From the NCBI GenBank assembly GCA_019359285.1, contig JAHHHQ010000056.1, positions 1 to 64,000 on the forward strand: 64,000 nt of DNA, written 5' to 3'. This document shows, in pieces, positions 40,241 through 51,399 of the stretch (its first letter is position 1; each line of letters starts with the position of its first letter). The notes beneath the pieces are model-generated. The model had not been told where the DNA came from. It searched no databases and worked only from the letters and a program-made list of their open reading frames with translations. Made by a program: the position numbers and the translations under genes. The stretch is from Nodosilinea sp. WJT8-NPBG4. GTDB taxonomy: Bacteria; Cyanobacteriota; Cyanobacteriia; Phormidesmidales; Phormidesmidaceae.

Positions 40241-43069
40241 TTAAAGCACATGTTTAGATCCTTTGTGCAGACCCGGCTGTTTGCGCCGTAGCGACAGTTG
40301 AATGACCAGTTTTTCGATCTCTAGCCAGGCAAACATTAGGGCGCTAAAGCCAAAGCAAATCGTCAGTTCTGAGGCTGACAGGGGATGAAGGCCGAAAAAT
40401 TGCGCCAGGACTGGAACGTACAGTAACAACACTTGCAGGCCGGTGGTGAGTAAAACCGCACCCCATATGTAAGGATTCGACAAAGGATTGAGCTGAACCG
40501 TTAAGCGGGTGTCTGAGCGAGCCGCTAGGGCATGGCCCATTTGGGCTAGGCAGAGGGTCGTGAATACCATCGTCTTCCAGGTGTCGGGGTCACCGGGATA
40601 GCCGGGGGCAGTGGTATAGCGGTAAGCCCAGCCCATCAGGCCAATCGACAGCACCGCTAGCACGATGCCCACCCGCACCATGTAGGAGCCCAGCCCACGG
40701 GCAAAAATACTCTCGCGCGGATTGTGGGGCGGACGTTCCATGACGTCGGGTTCGGCAGGTTCCATAGCCAGAGCTAGGGCGGGCACGCCGTCTGTAACCA
40801 GGTTCATCCACAGAATTTGCAGGGGCGAAAGGGGCACGCCACCTAGCCCCATAATTGGGGCAGCAGCAATGGTGAGCACCTCGCCAATGTTGCTGCCCAG
40901 AATGTATTTGATGAAGCGGCGAATGTTGTCATAGACCACCCGGCCCTCTTCGGTAGCCGCCACGATGGTGGCAAAGTTGTCGTCAAGCAGCACCATGTCG
41001 CTGGCTTCTTTGCTGACGTCGGTACCGGTGATGCCCATAGCAATGCCAATGTCCGCTTGCTTAAGGGCTGGAGCATCGTTGACGCCGTCGCCGGTCATGG
41101 CGACAAATTCGCCCTGTTTTTGCAGCGCCTGCACGATGCGAAGCTTGTGCTCTGGGGCCACGCGGGCGTAGACGCTGACGTGGGGAACGGTTTGCTCTAG
41201 TTCCTCTGAGGAAAGGTGGCTCAGCTCGCGCCCAGTCATGATAGTGTCGCCGGGTTGGGCGATGCCAAGGGTTTCGGCGATCGCCTTGGCGGTCAGCGGG
41301 TGGTCACCCGTAATCATCACGGGTCGAATGCCAGCCCGCCGACAGTCGACCACAGCGGCACGCACTTCGGGACGCGGGGCATCCAGCATGCCCACGAGGC
41401 CCAGCCAGATCAGGTTTTGCTCCTCGGGCTCTAGGTTGGCGTTGGGATTGGCTACGACGTTTGTGGGCTTCATGGCAAAGCCCAAGACCCGCAGGCCACT
41501 GGAGGCCATAGCGTCGTTGTGGGCCAAAATAGCCTGCCGCTGAGCCTCGGTAAGCGGCACAAGCTGCCCCTCGCCTTGGCTAGTGCTACAGCGTTCTAGC
41601 ACCAGTTCGGCGGAGCCTTTGGTGAACATCACCTGAGGGGGCAGAGGCCAGGCGGCATCGCCATGGGCCTGCACCACGACGCTCATGCGCTTACGCTCTG
41701 AGCTAAAGGGCACTTCGCCAATGCGATCGCTCTGTTGACCCAGCTTCTCTTGATTAAAGCCACCTTTGCCCGCTACGGCCAGCAGGGCTCCCTCAGTGGG
41801 GTCGCCCAGCAGGGTCCAAATGCTGCCGGACTGGCTGAGGTTGGCATCGTTGCACAGGGCGCAGGCCATCAGCAACGCCTGGAGGGACGGGGCGGACTGA
41901 GGAGCTATTGTCGCTCCATTTTCCAGTAGGTCGCCCACTGGCGCGTAGCCCTCGCCGGTCACGTCGTACTGGTGTTCTACGGTCTTGACCTGCTGCACCA
42001 CCATTTTGTTTTGGGTCAGGGTGCCGGTTTTGTCGGAGCAGATGGTGGTGACCGAGCCCAGGGTTTCTACCGCCGGCAGTTTGCGAATCAGGGCGTGGCG
42101 TTTCACCATGCGCTGGGTGCCCAAGGCCAGAGTGACAGTGATGACGGCGGGTAGACCTTCCGGCACCACAGCAACGGCCATACTGAGGGAAACTTCTAGC
42201 AGCTCATCGAACAGGCTGAGGTCGCCGGTGCGCAGCAGCCCCGCCACCACCACTAGGGCTACGAGTACCAGTGACCCCGTCACCAGCACATTTCCCAGCT
42301 GCGCCATGCGCAGCTGGAGAGGCGTGGGCTCTGTCTCCACCGACTGAATCAGGGTGGCAATGCGGCCCAGCTCGGTGGTCATCCCCGTTTGGGTGACCAG
42401 CACGGTACCGCGTCCCTGGAGAACCTCGGTGCCTTGGTAGACCAGATTGAGGCGATCGCCCAGGGCAGACTCTTCCTCTAAAAGCAGCTCAGGCTGCTTG
42501 ATCACCGCCTCGGCTTCGCCAGTCAGGGCCGCTTCGCGCACCTGCAAGTTAGCGGCAGTGAGCAGACGGCCATCGGCGGGCACCTGCACCCCCGCCTCTA
42601 GCAGCACCACATCGCCCGGCACCAGGGCTTTGGCGTCGATTTCTTGCTCTTGACCCTGGCGAATGGTGCGCACCCGGGGGGAGGTCATGTTTTTGAGGGC
42701 GGCCAGGGCTTTTTCGGCCTTACTCTCTTGCAGGTAGCCCAAAATGCCGTTTAGTAGCACAATGGCAAAGATTGCGATCGCATCTTTGGGAAAGCCGCCC
42801 TCGCGCAGATCGAGCACCAGCGACACCAGCGCCACCGCGATCAGCATCAACAGCATGATGTTTTTGAACTGGTCCCACAAAATCTCCCAGGGGCTGCGAG
42901 TTGCCCCCTCCTGAAGCTCATTGGGGCCATAGACCTGCTGCCGGTGCTCGGCTTCGCTAGGGCTTAACCCTTCGGGGCTGCTCTCTAACAGCGCGATCGC
43001 CCGCTCCGGGGTGAGGGTATGCCAAAGGTTAGCAGACGCGCTTTTGCTGGGGATGGTGCTTTGAGCCAC
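40241..43069 (-). CDS. Calcium/cation-translocating P-type ATPase (PacL-like)
   Basis: [45 protein letters not shown]; cation ATPase N- and C-terminal domains. Confidence 0.95.
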   Translation of the reverse strand: MAQSTIPSKSASANLWHTLTPERAIALLESSPEGLSPSEAEHRQQVYGPNELQEGATRSPWEILWDQFKNIMLLMLIAVALVSLVLDLREGGFPKDAIAIFAIVLLNGILGYLQESKAEKALAALKNMTSPRVRTIRQGQEQEIDAKALVPGDVVLLEAGVQVPADGRLLTAANLQVREAALTGEAEAVIKQPELLLEEESALGDRLNLVYQGTEVLQGRGTVLVTQTGMTTELGRIATLIQSVETEPTPLQLRMAQLGNVLVTGSLVLVALVVVAGLLRTGDLSLFDELLEVSLSMAVAVVPEGLPAVITVTLALGTQRMVKRHALIRKLPAVETLGSVTTICSDKTGTLTQNKMVVQQVKTVEHQYDVTGEGYAPVGDLLENGATIAPQSAPSLQALLMACALCNDANLSQSGSIWTLLGDPTEGALLAVAGKGGFNQEKLGQQSDRIGEVPFSSERKRMSVVVQAHGDAAWPLPPQVMFTKGSAELVLERCSTSQGEGQLVPLTEAQRQAILAHNDAMASSGLRVLGFAMKPTNVVANPNANLEPEEQNLIWLGLVGMLDAPRPEVRAAVVDCRRAGIRPVMITGDHPLTAKAIAETLGIAQPGDTIMTGRELSHLSSEELEQTVPHVSVYARVAPEHKLRIVQALQKQGEFVAMTGDGVNDAPALKQADIGIAMGITGTDVSKEASDMVLLDDNFATIVAATEEGRVVYDNIRRFIKYILGSNIGEVLTIAAAPIMGLGGVPLSPLQILWMNLVTDGVPALALAMEPAEPDVMERPPHNPRESIFARGLGSYMVRVGIVLAVLSIGLMGWAYRYTTAPGYPGDPDTWKTMVFTTLCLAQMGHALAARSDTRLTVQLNPLSNPYIWGAVLLTTGLQVLLLYVPVLAQFFGLHPLSASELTICFGFSALMFAWLEIEKLVIQLSLRRKQPGLHKGSKHVL

Positions 43070-43159
43070 GGGTGCAATTTACCTCAAAAATCAAGTGCTA
43101 CTATTCGCCAGTATCTAGCCTACCTTTATAGCACTAATAAATAGTGCAGCTTTGCCTTA

Positions 43160-44251
43160 ATGTTCAATCCGTTTGTGCCGCAGTCGCTGATTTGCCGAGA
43201 AAGTGAATTAGAACGCGTCTGCGCCCTGCTCCGTCAAGACAGCGACTTTGTAGTGACCGGCGTGCCGGGCATTGGCCGCCGCACCCTGATTCGCAGCGCC
43301 GCCTGCCAGGAGGGTTCGCGCTGTCTGGAAATCGATCTGCTGCGTTGCCGCAATGCGGGTCAATTTCTGCGGTTTTTGGCCGATGGCATTGTCGACGCTT
43401 TCTCAGAACCGAGTGAAATTGCCCAAATTCAGCAGTGGAGCCTGAATCAACCCCTCAGCGTCGATCAGACCTTAGAAACCGAAGCGCGGCTGGTGTGGCC
43501 CAAAACCCTGGGCAAAGAGTGGCCCTTGTTTGAGGACTTGCTGTCGCTGCCCCAGTACCTGGCAGAATGGCTCAACTGCCAGGTGGTGATTATCTTTCAC
43601 AACTTTCCCCACATTCGCTCTTGGGATCGTCAGGGCAAGTGGGAAAGCCATCTGCGCCAGGAGATTGAGCGGCAGAATCGGGTCAGCTACGCCCTGATCG
43701 CCACCGTGGCCGAACCCTGGATGACCGCCAGTCAGCTGCCGGTGATTGCGCTCACCCCCCTCAGCGATCGCGAGCTACAACCCTGGGTAATTAGCACCAT
43801 GGCCACGGCGGGCCTCAAGTTTGACCCCGAAAGCCAGGCCCTGGAGCTATTTCTCAGCTACGTGCAGGGTCACATGAAGGATGCCATTACCCTGGCCCAG
43901 CGCCTGTGGCTGGGCTGCAATGCGATCGCCTCACCTACCCCAGAGCTAATTCAGGCGCACCTGGTACACAGCACCATGCTGGGTCTAGCCCAGGACATGG
44001 CGGTTGTCTTTGAAGCCCTGCTGCTGCTGCTGCCCTCCACCCAGGCCCGCGTGCTTGAAAGCCTAGCCCTGGACCCCACCGACAGTCCTCAGTCCAACGC
44101 CTACATCAAGAAACACCAGCTCTCGCGGGGCGGTGGCTTGCAGGGGGCACTCACCAGCCTGGAGCAAAAGGGCTTAATCTACGGCCCCCAGTTCGGCTAC
44201 CGGATTGCGTTACCGCTGCTCGATTTTTGGCTTAAACAGCGGCTGCGGTAG
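43160..44251 (+). CDS. AAA/STAND-like ATPase-fold protein with degenerate Walker motifs
   Basis: GVPGIGRRTL in place of GxxxxGK[ST]; VVIIFHNF in place of hhhhDE. Confidence 0.55.
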   Translation: MFNPFVPQSLICRESELERVCALLRQDSDFVVTGVPGIGRRTLIRSAACQEGSRCLEIDLLRCRNAGQFLRFLADGIVDAFSEPSEIAQIQQWSLNQPLSVDQTLETEARLVWPKTLGKEWPLFEDLLSLPQYLAEWLNCQVVIIFHNFPHIRSWDRQGKWESHLRQEIERQNRVSYALIATVAEPWMTASQLPVIALTPLSDRELQPWVISTMATAGLKFDPESQALELFLSYVQGHMKDAITLAQRLWLGCNAIASPTPELIQAHLVHSTMLGLAQDMAVVFEALLLLLPSTQARVLESLALDPTDSPQSNAYIKKHQLSRGGGLQGALTSLEQKGLIYGPQFGYRIALPLLDFWLKQRLR

Positions 44252-44268
44252 TCATACAAATAAGCGAT

Positions 44269-44691
44269 TTAGAGAGCTTCTGCGGCGGTTACCAGTTCAA
44301 AACAGCCCGACACGGAGGCGGGAATGGTGCGGGGGCGATGGCTGACTGCATCGACAAAGACCCACTCGGTTGAGCCGGTTGCTAGCACAGTGTCGTCGCT
44401 GAGGCGCGAAAATTTGTACTGACGAGTGCTGCGGGCTTTGCGCAGGGTGGTGATCCAGGTGGTGAGGCGCAGGCGATCGCCCTCAAAGGCTGGGCGCAGG
44501 TAGGTGATTTGGTGCGATCTTGCTACCCAGGTGGCCCCCAGAGCCTGGGTCTCGGCGGTGCAGCCGGCGCTGGTGGCATGGGCGATCGCGATATCCTGCA
44601 TCCACTGCACGTAGGCGACGTTGTTGACGTGGCCGTTGCCATCGACCACCTCAGGCGGCACAACAAATTCGTGGTGGTAGAAGGTTTTCAT
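44269..44691 (-). CDS. Acyl-CoA thioesterase (YbgC/4HBT-like)
   Basis: VVDGNGHVNNVAYVQWMQDIA hot-dog active-site segment. Confidence 0.88.
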   Translation of the reverse strand: MKTFYHHEFVVPPEVVDGNGHVNNVAYVQWMQDIAIAHATSAGCTAETQALGATWVARSHQITYLRPAFEGDRLRLTTWITTLRKARSTRQYKFSRLSDDTVLATGSTEWVFVDAVSHRPRTIPASVSGCFELVTAAEAL

Positions 44692-44988
44692 AGCAGAGCA
44701 ACTTCGCCGTTCGATAGTGGTTGTTCCGGTAGCCGAATAGCTTCGAGAATGGCCCCAGGAATAGAGAGTCGCAAGCTCATCCGTGGGAACGTTAAGGAGC
44801 TACTCAGGATTCTATCTAGCTTTGCTGACAGGACGGGTATACGCAGAAGACGAGTGTGGCATAGCGTAACGCACTGCCAATAATTTTGGATATCACAATA
44901 AGTGAAATGGCCTATTTCTGATCAGAAGACAGATTAAAGTCGCAAACGTTTTAGAACCAAAAGCATGGCCTGCGCTAACCATAATTAA

Positions 44989-45908
44989 TCATGAAGCTCG
45001 TTTTTCAAGCTGCAATATCAAGCGCATAAAGCTGCCTGTGAGATAGATCATGAACTCTACTTCATTAACAGAAAAATCTTCGTTATGTTTGACGGCATTA
45101 TTTTGATAAATCTGATATGAACTTAAAAGTTTCTCGTAAAGATTAACTACCTGCTTGTGTAAACCTTTGTCCTTGAGCCAGGCAGTAACTCATCTTTTTG
45201 ATTCTCTAGCGATTTCTGATTCTTAAGAACTATCTTTAGAAGCTGTTCAAGTGAAAATCGAAGATCGTCAAGCAAATTTCTGTATTGACTTGCTTTGCCA
45301 CTTAGATGAATAACCAATGCTCTCTCAAAGGGCTTGGCTACACTTGGATAGTCCTCAAGCATAGAAAGAGTGAGATCAATCACACCTTCGTCTATAAAAG
45401 GGTCAACATTTGGGTAAACAGTGTATTGATTACCTCTTCTGTAAACTGTAAAGCTAGCGCTTGGGGTTAGTATCGATATCTTCCTAATTACTTGGGCTAT
45501 TTCTAAAGCCATATCTCTGGCATCGTGGCACTTTGATTCCAACGCCCAGAAGAGTATTTGGACAACCAAAGCCAGTTCTTGAGGGGTCTCACAGGCATCA
45601 ATGCATCTATATACGTGTGTGTCACCAGATCCTGGGTTCGTATAATCATCAAGCCGACGCGAATTAAATGATTCAGAAATTACGGAAAGCCTTGGCTTTG
45701 CCACCCTGACATGAGGCTTGCCTCCCTTCTCAAGATTGATACTTTCAAGAAAATATTTATCAACGCTTGGATTTTCAGCTAGGTAGTCACCAGCAAACCT
45801 GTTAATGACGTCAATTAGCCTATTTTTAAATTTCAAGAATTCCTCTTCGTAACCTAAATTGATGTTCCAGCGTTTGTAATAATTTTTCAATCTCTTTTCG
45901 ATTTGCAT
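44989..45908 (-). pseudogene. Hypothetical protein interrupted by a frameshift near its C-terminus
   Basis: ORF 45147-45908 plus continuation in another frame: VTAWLKDKGLHKQVVNLYEKLLSSYQIYQNNAVKHNEDFSVNEVEFMIYLTGSFMRLILQLEKRAS*. Confidence 0.6.
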
Positions 45909-46106
45909 GCCAATTTTCTAATGCCAACCCATCATGATATGGATCCTTATTAATATATTCCCTACTGAAAAGTTTAACTAATTGGCTGGTGATTAGGACC
46001 GAAAATTTCCTGTTGAAGCCGCCACCCATGACGTGAAAAGCCACGAATGCGATCGCCCCCTCCTTCCCCCCGCCATAATAGAACCAGCCCTACTCCCGGC
46101 AATTCT

Positions 46107-46706
46107 ATGGCGAAACTCTGGCCCTACGCCACCCCCGGCATTCCCGACCACCTGTTTGAGCAGTTGCCCGGCATTCCCCTCAGCAGCAGGGAGGTGCGGC
46201 TGCTGCTGCTGGGTTACCTGCGGCTTAAGCCCAAGGATGTGCTGTGGGATATTGGCGCCGGCACCGGCACCCTGGCGATTGAAGCGGCGCTGATGTGTCC
46301 CGGTGGCAAAGTGGTAGCGGTTGAGCGCGACGAGGATGTGGCCGATTTAATTCGGCGCAACTGCGATCGCTTTGGCCTCGCCAACGTACAAGTCATTCAG
46401 GGCAGCGCCCCCAGCTGTTTGAGCGAGCTGCCTCACCACCCTGACTGCATTTTTGTTGAAGGCGGGCGCAACCTCAAAGAGATTTTGCTGTCCGCCTGGG
46501 ACTACCTGCCATCACTGGGGCGGGTGGTGGTGACGGCAGGCAACTTGGAAACCCTCTACGTGGTGTCTGAGACCTTTGCCCACCTAAGGGTACGCAACAT
46601 CGAGGCCGCCCAGCCCGCCGTCAACCGGCTAGAGACCAAGGGCAACTACCAGGTGTTTACGGCGGTAGACCCGATCTTCATTCTCAGCGGCGAAAAGTAT
46701 GAGTGA
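46107..46706 (+). CDS. cbiT: Precorrin-6B C15-methyltransferase (CbiT)
   Basis: PGIPDHLFEQLPGIPLSSREVRLLLLGYLRLKPKDVLWDIGAGTGTLAIEAA; AdoMet motif. Confidence 0.88.
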   Translation: MAKLWPYATPGIPDHLFEQLPGIPLSSREVRLLLLGYLRLKPKDVLWDIGAGTGTLAIEAALMCPGGKVVAVERDEDVADLIRRNCDRFGLANVQVIQGSAPSCLSELPHHPDCIFVEGGRNLKEILLSAWDYLPSLGRVVVTAGNLETLYVVSETFAHLRVRNIEAAQPAVNRLETKGNYQVFTAVDPIFILSGEKYE

Positions 46707-47637
46707 TAGCAAGGCCAGTGGGGTTGCCTCACAGTTAAATTCGCTAGAGCGATTTCGAGGCTGTCTATTAGGTCTAGCCATCGGTGATGCGATCGGCACC
46801 ACGGTCGAATTTCAGCTCCGTGGGTCGTTTCCACCCGTCATAGACATGGTCGGCAGTGGTCCTTTCAACCTCAAGCCCGGTCAGTGGACCGACGATACCT
46901 CTATGGCTCTGTGCTTGGCCACTAGCCTAATTGAGGTTGGTGCCTTTGACGCCACAGATCAAATGAATCGCTACTGCGATTGGCACGATAATGGTTATTT
47001 CAGCAGCACCGGCGACTGCTTTGATATTGGCAACACGGTCAGGCAAGCTCTGTCTCAATACAAAACCTCCGGCAATCCATTCAGCGGTTCTACTCATCCC
47101 AGATCTGCTGGAAATGGTTGTCTAATGAGGCTCGCGCCCATCCCGATGTTTTATTTTCCCGATCGCGATCGCGCCATCCAGTTTTCGGGCGAGAGTTCTC
47201 GCACAACCCACGGGGCACCAGAATGTATTGAAACCAGTCGTCTGTTTGGAAATATGTTGTTCCGAGCGCTCTCAGTCGCTAGCAAAACCGAAATTCTTTT
47301 TGACGATGACTTGGAGGCAATTGCATCTCAATCCGTTCAAGCCATTGCTGATGGCGAATATCAACGCAAGCGAGTCGATGATATTCGGGGCACAGGGTAT
47401 GTCGTAGATAGTCTAGAAGCGGCGCTGTGGTGTTTTTGGTCAACGAAAAGTTACGAACAAGCCATCCTTGCGGCAGCCAATCTTGGTGATGACGCCGACA
47501 CAACCGCCGCTATTTGTGGTCAAGTAGCTGGAGCCTACTATGGAGAATCGGGCATACCAACTTCTTGGCTTGAACAACTCGCCATGGGCGATCAAATTAC
47601 TGAGCTTGCCGAGCGATTACACACCGCTACGCCATAA
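46699..47637 (+). CDS. ADP-ribosylglycohydrolase family protein
   Basis: RFRGCLLGLAIGDAIG, WTDDTSMALCLATSL, LGDDADTTAAICGQVAGAYYG. Confidence 0.93.
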   Translation: MSDSKASGVASQLNSLERFRGCLLGLAIGDAIGTTVEFQLRGSFPPVIDMVGSGPFNLKPGQWTDDTSMALCLATSLIEVGAFDATDQMNRYCDWHDNGYFSSTGDCFDIGNTVRQALSQYKTSGNPFSGSTHPRSAGNGCLMRLAPIPMFYFPDRDRAIQFSGESSRTTHGAPECIETSRLFGNMLFRALSVASKTEILFDDDLEAIASQSVQAIADGEYQRKRVDDIRGTGYVVDSLEAALWCFWSTKSYEQAILAAANLGDDADTTAAICGQVAGAYYGESGIPTSWLEQLAMGDQITELAERLHTATP

Positions 47638-47667
47638 CGCCCCTTCATACCACTTATATTCTGTAGA

Positions 47668-47700
47668 CCCCCCTCTTAGGAAGACAGAGGGGGATAAATT
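47668..47700. terminator. Weak putative terminator between convergent genes
   Basis: ccccctct ... agaggggg 8-bp stem then ATAAATTT. Confidence 0.4.
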
Positions 47701-47734
47701 TGGCCTATCTTACAAGCATGGAAAAACGCTAGAC

Positions 47735-48091
47735 CTACGCTTCCAGTACCCGCTGAATGCGGCGCTCTAGCTGATCGAGATCGAGCCCACCTTCGTCGCG
47801 GCTGATGCGGCGTACCGTTGAGTTGACTTTCAACAAGTCCTCTAGCAGGTCAGTCAAAATTTCCTGCTGCTGCCGCGACTGAATTACCTCACGCGGCTCT
47901 TGCACCAAATCGCGCACGATGGTGTCTTCTGCCCGCGAGGCTACAACGGGATCGGTGTGCCCTTCTAAATACACAAACGTCCGTCGCCCTGGACCACGCT
48001 CTTCCTCAACCGGCTGCAGCGATGTCACCTGATCCGATCGCACATATTTGCCAAAACCTAAGTGTACTAATACCGATGATTGAATCTTCAT
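47735..48091 (-). CDS. Conserved hypothetical protein (118 aa)
   Basis: Intact ORF; LGFGKYVRSDQVTSLQPVEEERGPGRRTFVYLEGHTDPVVASRAEDTIVRDL vaguely RemA/DUF370-like, not asserted. Confidence 0.5.
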   Translation of the reverse strand: MKIQSSVLVHLGFGKYVRSDQVTSLQPVEEERGPGRRTFVYLEGHTDPVVASRAEDTIVRDLVQEPREVIQSRQQQEILTDLLEDLLKVNSTVRRISRDEGGLDLDQLERRIQRVLEA

Positions 48092-48221
48092 ACTGCGTAT
48101 TACGTCTACTACCGTTATATCCCTATGATAAAGACTTTTCAGAATCGCTGGAAGTAAAGACAGGAGAGGATTTCACGGTATTTTAGGTAGGGGTTTACAC
48201 GACGTTTGTAAAGGTGGCAAA

Positions 48222-49259
48222 ATGCCCTTTTCAACCCAGCATCCCAGTCGCCACGTCTGGGATTTTTGGTATCGATTTGACCCAGAAGCCAAATTCTTTC
48301 ATGTTTTCTACCTAAATGCCGATCGAGCCCTCGTAGCGTCAGAGCAGCACCATTACGCCTCCTGCGTAGGCTACGCCACCACCACAGATTTTGTCTCGAT
48401 CGATTGGGGCGATGAGAGCAGTTTTGACGTGCTAAAGCCTCCTCCAAATCATTGGGCAAATACCTGCATCTGGAGCGGAGATATCATCAAAGCTCAAGAC
48501 AGCTATCTCATATTTTTTACATCGAGAGAGCGTTATCAAGATAATGGCATGACCCAGAGCATAGGCGTTGCTCACACCAACGATCTGTTCTCTAATCAGT
48601 GGCATTTCTTTAACACCCAGCTAAAGCCAAAACTCTTCTATCAAGCCCGAAGTATTGCTGACGATCTCACCATTCACGCCTGGCGAGATCCATTTTTATT
48701 CCGACATCGAGCCAGCCGCCAAATTTTTATGCTGGTGTCAGCCAAGGCATTGAATGGCCCGATGGGCAGGAGTGGGGTAATTGCCCTATTGCAAGTTGAC
48801 GACGACAACTTTGCCCAAGCTGTGCGCGGAGATCGTGAATGGCAATACCTCCCGCCGCTGTTAGAACCTGGCTACTACTCTGAGATGGAAGTGCCACAGC
48901 TCTATCAACATGCTGAAGATAGCTATGAGTTGGTGTTTTCGTGCTGGGCAAAATACGATTTTTCAGCCGTTACAGGAGGGTTAGGTGGCTTCCAGGGCAT
49001 CACTATTCCCCCACTTTGGACGCAGGAGCGCGATGGTCAAAGACCGGTTCGAGAGGGCGATCGCACCCCATTGCCCCTATCCAGCCAAGCTATTCATGTG
49101 CTGGCCCCAGAGACTCAAGGGCTCTATGCCTGTCGTATCGTGCCTGAACTGGGCGGTGAAATCATTGGCTTTGATATTCAAACGGGCGGCATCCGCCGCA
49201 GTGGTGTGCAGACTAATCTGGCCTCAATGGACCGTGACTTTTCTGATTTAGTAGTTTGA
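48222..49259 (+). CDS. Five-bladed beta-propeller glycoside hydrolase-like (GH32/43/68 clan)
   Basis: HVFYLNADRA, WANTCIWSGDIIKAQDSYLIFFTSR, WRDPFLFRH, EMEVPQLY. Confidence 0.65.
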   Translation: MPFSTQHPSRHVWDFWYRFDPEAKFFHVFYLNADRALVASEQHHYASCVGYATTTDFVSIDWGDESSFDVLKPPPNHWANTCIWSGDIIKAQDSYLIFFTSRERYQDNGMTQSIGVAHTNDLFSNQWHFFNTQLKPKLFYQARSIADDLTIHAWRDPFLFRHRASRQIFMLVSAKALNGPMGRSGVIALLQVDDDNFAQAVRGDREWQYLPPLLEPGYYSEMEVPQLYQHAEDSYELVFSCWAKYDFSAVTGGLGGFQGITIPPLWTQERDGQRPVREGDRTPLPLSSQAIHVLAPETQGLYACRIVPELGGEIIGFDIQTGGIRRSGVQTNLASMDRDFSDLVV

Positions 49260-49474
49260 AATGAGCTAGCACCCTGAGAATTGCTAGCAGCTGTAAGCAA
49301 TCTTCTAGTTAGTTCCAAAAAACGTTGCCGATGACTTCGCTCAGGAACGGTTTACGGTGTTCAGCACACGTATATATCAATGCATATATATGCTGCCTTG
49401 TCTGCCGCTCCTCATCCCCTGGTCTTAACCGACTGTAGTAGGATCGGGACATCTCAGCGCCAGCACCCAACCCA

Positions 49475-50857
49475 ATGCAGAACTCAGGCTTTTTTCGCAG
49501 CGCCCAGCGGTGGGTTTCTCGCACACCCGAGCGTGCCCTTAACCAGGCCTATGAAGCCGCCCAAATGATTGAGGCGATCGAGCGTGAGTACTTTGGTGGC
49601 AACCCGATCTCGCCCCGCTACGGCAGCTACGGCGACAGCGCCATCGCCTACTTCCAGGGTGAGCTAAAAAAATACCTGAACCTAATCAAGGTTCGCATGG
49701 CTGTGTTTCGAACCAGTCGATCGCTCGTGCGGGTCACTGACCCCAGGGTGACAGAGGTGCAGCTACCTGCTGCTGGGGCCGATGAGCTAGCCGTCAGCGT
49801 GATTGACCAGCAGGCGATGTTTTTTCGCAAGCTCCAGCTGATCGACGACGTGCTGGCCCGCTACGCCAGCCTCGACACCAACCCCGAACGGGTGATCACC
49901 CTCGCCAACGGGGCCAGCGGCAGCTTAGAGCCCGCTCCTTCGGGCCAGGTGCTGCGATCGCGGACTGACCAGGCGCGGGATGGGCAGCTGTTAACCGGTC
50001 CAAACGGGCTGACGCCCATCACTCCTCCCCAAGACGGCACCCGGGCAGCGGGCCTCTCCGACCGGGCCAACGTGCTGCCCCGCTCCATTCTCCGCACCGT
50101 CGATCGCATTCGCCAAGACCTCGACCCCAACGCCGAGCAGGAGATAGTTAAGGAGTTCCGCAACTCTAAAGCCAAAACCACCGCCGCCATTCGGTTTGTG
50201 CTGCTGCTGGTGATTGTGCCGCTGCTGACCCAGCAGTTTACCAAAGCCTTCATCGTCGGGCCGATCGTCGATCGGGTGAGGGCCGGGGGCGAAGAAATCG
50301 AAGTCTTTCTCAATCCCGAAATGGAGGAAGAAGCCCTCCACGAGCTTCAGCAGTTTGAAGAGCGTCTGCGCTTTGAGGTGCTAATCGGCAAAGTCCCAGC
50401 TCTATCCGAGCTGAATATCGAAGAGCGAGTTCGCGATAAAGCCGCCGAAGTCGAGGAAGAGTACCGCGATCGCAGCGCTAGCTCCGTCAAAAACGTGTTT
50501 TCTGACATTTTGGCGGCGATCGCCTTTGCCCTGCTGCTGATTTACCGCAAGCAGGACGTAGCCAACATCAAAGCCTTCATGGATGAGATCGTCTACGGCC
50601 TCAGCGACAGCGCCAAAGCATTCATCATCATTCTCTTTACCGACACATTCGTCGGCTTCCACTCGCCCCACGGCTGGGAAATCATCCTAGAAGGGCTCTC
50701 GCGACACCTAGGCCTACCCGCCAACCGCGACTTCATCTTTCTATTCATCGCCACCTTCCCAGTCATCCTCGACACCATCTTCAAGTACTGGATCTTCCGC
50801 TATTTGAACCGGATCTCACCCTCGGCGGTAGCGACTTACAAGAACATGAACGAGTAG
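49475..50857 (+). CDS. pcxA: Proton extrusion protein PcxA (CemA/CotA family)
   Basis: 460 aa; SVKNVFSDILAAIAFALLL...MDEIVYGLSDSAKAFIIILFTDTFVGFHSPHGWEIILEGLSRHLGLP...DTIFKYWIFRYLNRISPSAVATYKNMNE. Confidence 0.93.
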   Translation: MQNSGFFRSAQRWVSRTPERALNQAYEAAQMIEAIEREYFGGNPISPRYGSYGDSAIAYFQGELKKYLNLIKVRMAVFRTSRSLVRVTDPRVTEVQLPAAGADELAVSVIDQQAMFFRKLQLIDDVLARYASLDTNPERVITLANGASGSLEPAPSGQVLRSRTDQARDGQLLTGPNGLTPITPPQDGTRAAGLSDRANVLPRSILRTVDRIRQDLDPNAEQEIVKEFRNSKAKTTAAIRFVLLLVIVPLLTQQFTKAFIVGPIVDRVRAGGEEIEVFLNPEMEEEALHELQQFEERLRFEVLIGKVPALSELNIEERVRDKAAEVEEEYRDRSASSVKNVFSDILAAIAFALLLIYRKQDVANIKAFMDEIVYGLSDSAKAFIIILFTDTFVGFHSPHGWEIILEGLSRHLGLPANRDFIFLFIATFPVILDTIFKYWIFRYLNRISPSAVATYKNMNE

Positions 50858-51399
50858 GTGAGCGGGGAGATGGGGAAGGTGAGGGAGATGAGGATGCAAT
50901 AAGAGGCCGATCGCAATCACCCAAATGCCAATTCGCAAAACAAAGGTTTAAACCGATGATCAGCCTATCCTTTCCGTGGGGTGAAGGGCGGCGGAACGCC
51001 ATTCTCGACGGGGGTCTGGGGCCTGCGAAATGGCCCCAGCGGTAAATCTGGCTTTTGACCCCAATTGTGCGCCGCGTATCCCCGATTTAGCACGACAGAT
51101 ATTGCACTAGGCAAGTGCAATTTGCCCCTACAGAATTGCGATCGCTCCCCATCCTGCCCTCCTCCCTAAGCAACATTTCACGCCTCCCCACGCTCTACCG
51201 ACAAGCAGAACAAAATCCTCTCAGCAAGGATTAGCATTTCACAAAAACAAGACTGATTCCTACCTTACCAGTAAGGGAATCTGCCCACATTTAAGATAGC
51301 CCTAGCTATTGATAGCTCTGATACCTACCCTATAGAGAGCAGCTTGTTATGCTCAACCTGCGGCCAGCACAAAGGCTACCCAAGCGCTAAACTCTAACC

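Noticed and set aside
51085-51125. Small hairpin attgcactaggcaagtgcaat in the pcxA-DUF2231 spacer
   Set aside because: Only about 7 bp of stem with no T-run; too weak to call a terminator or RNA element.
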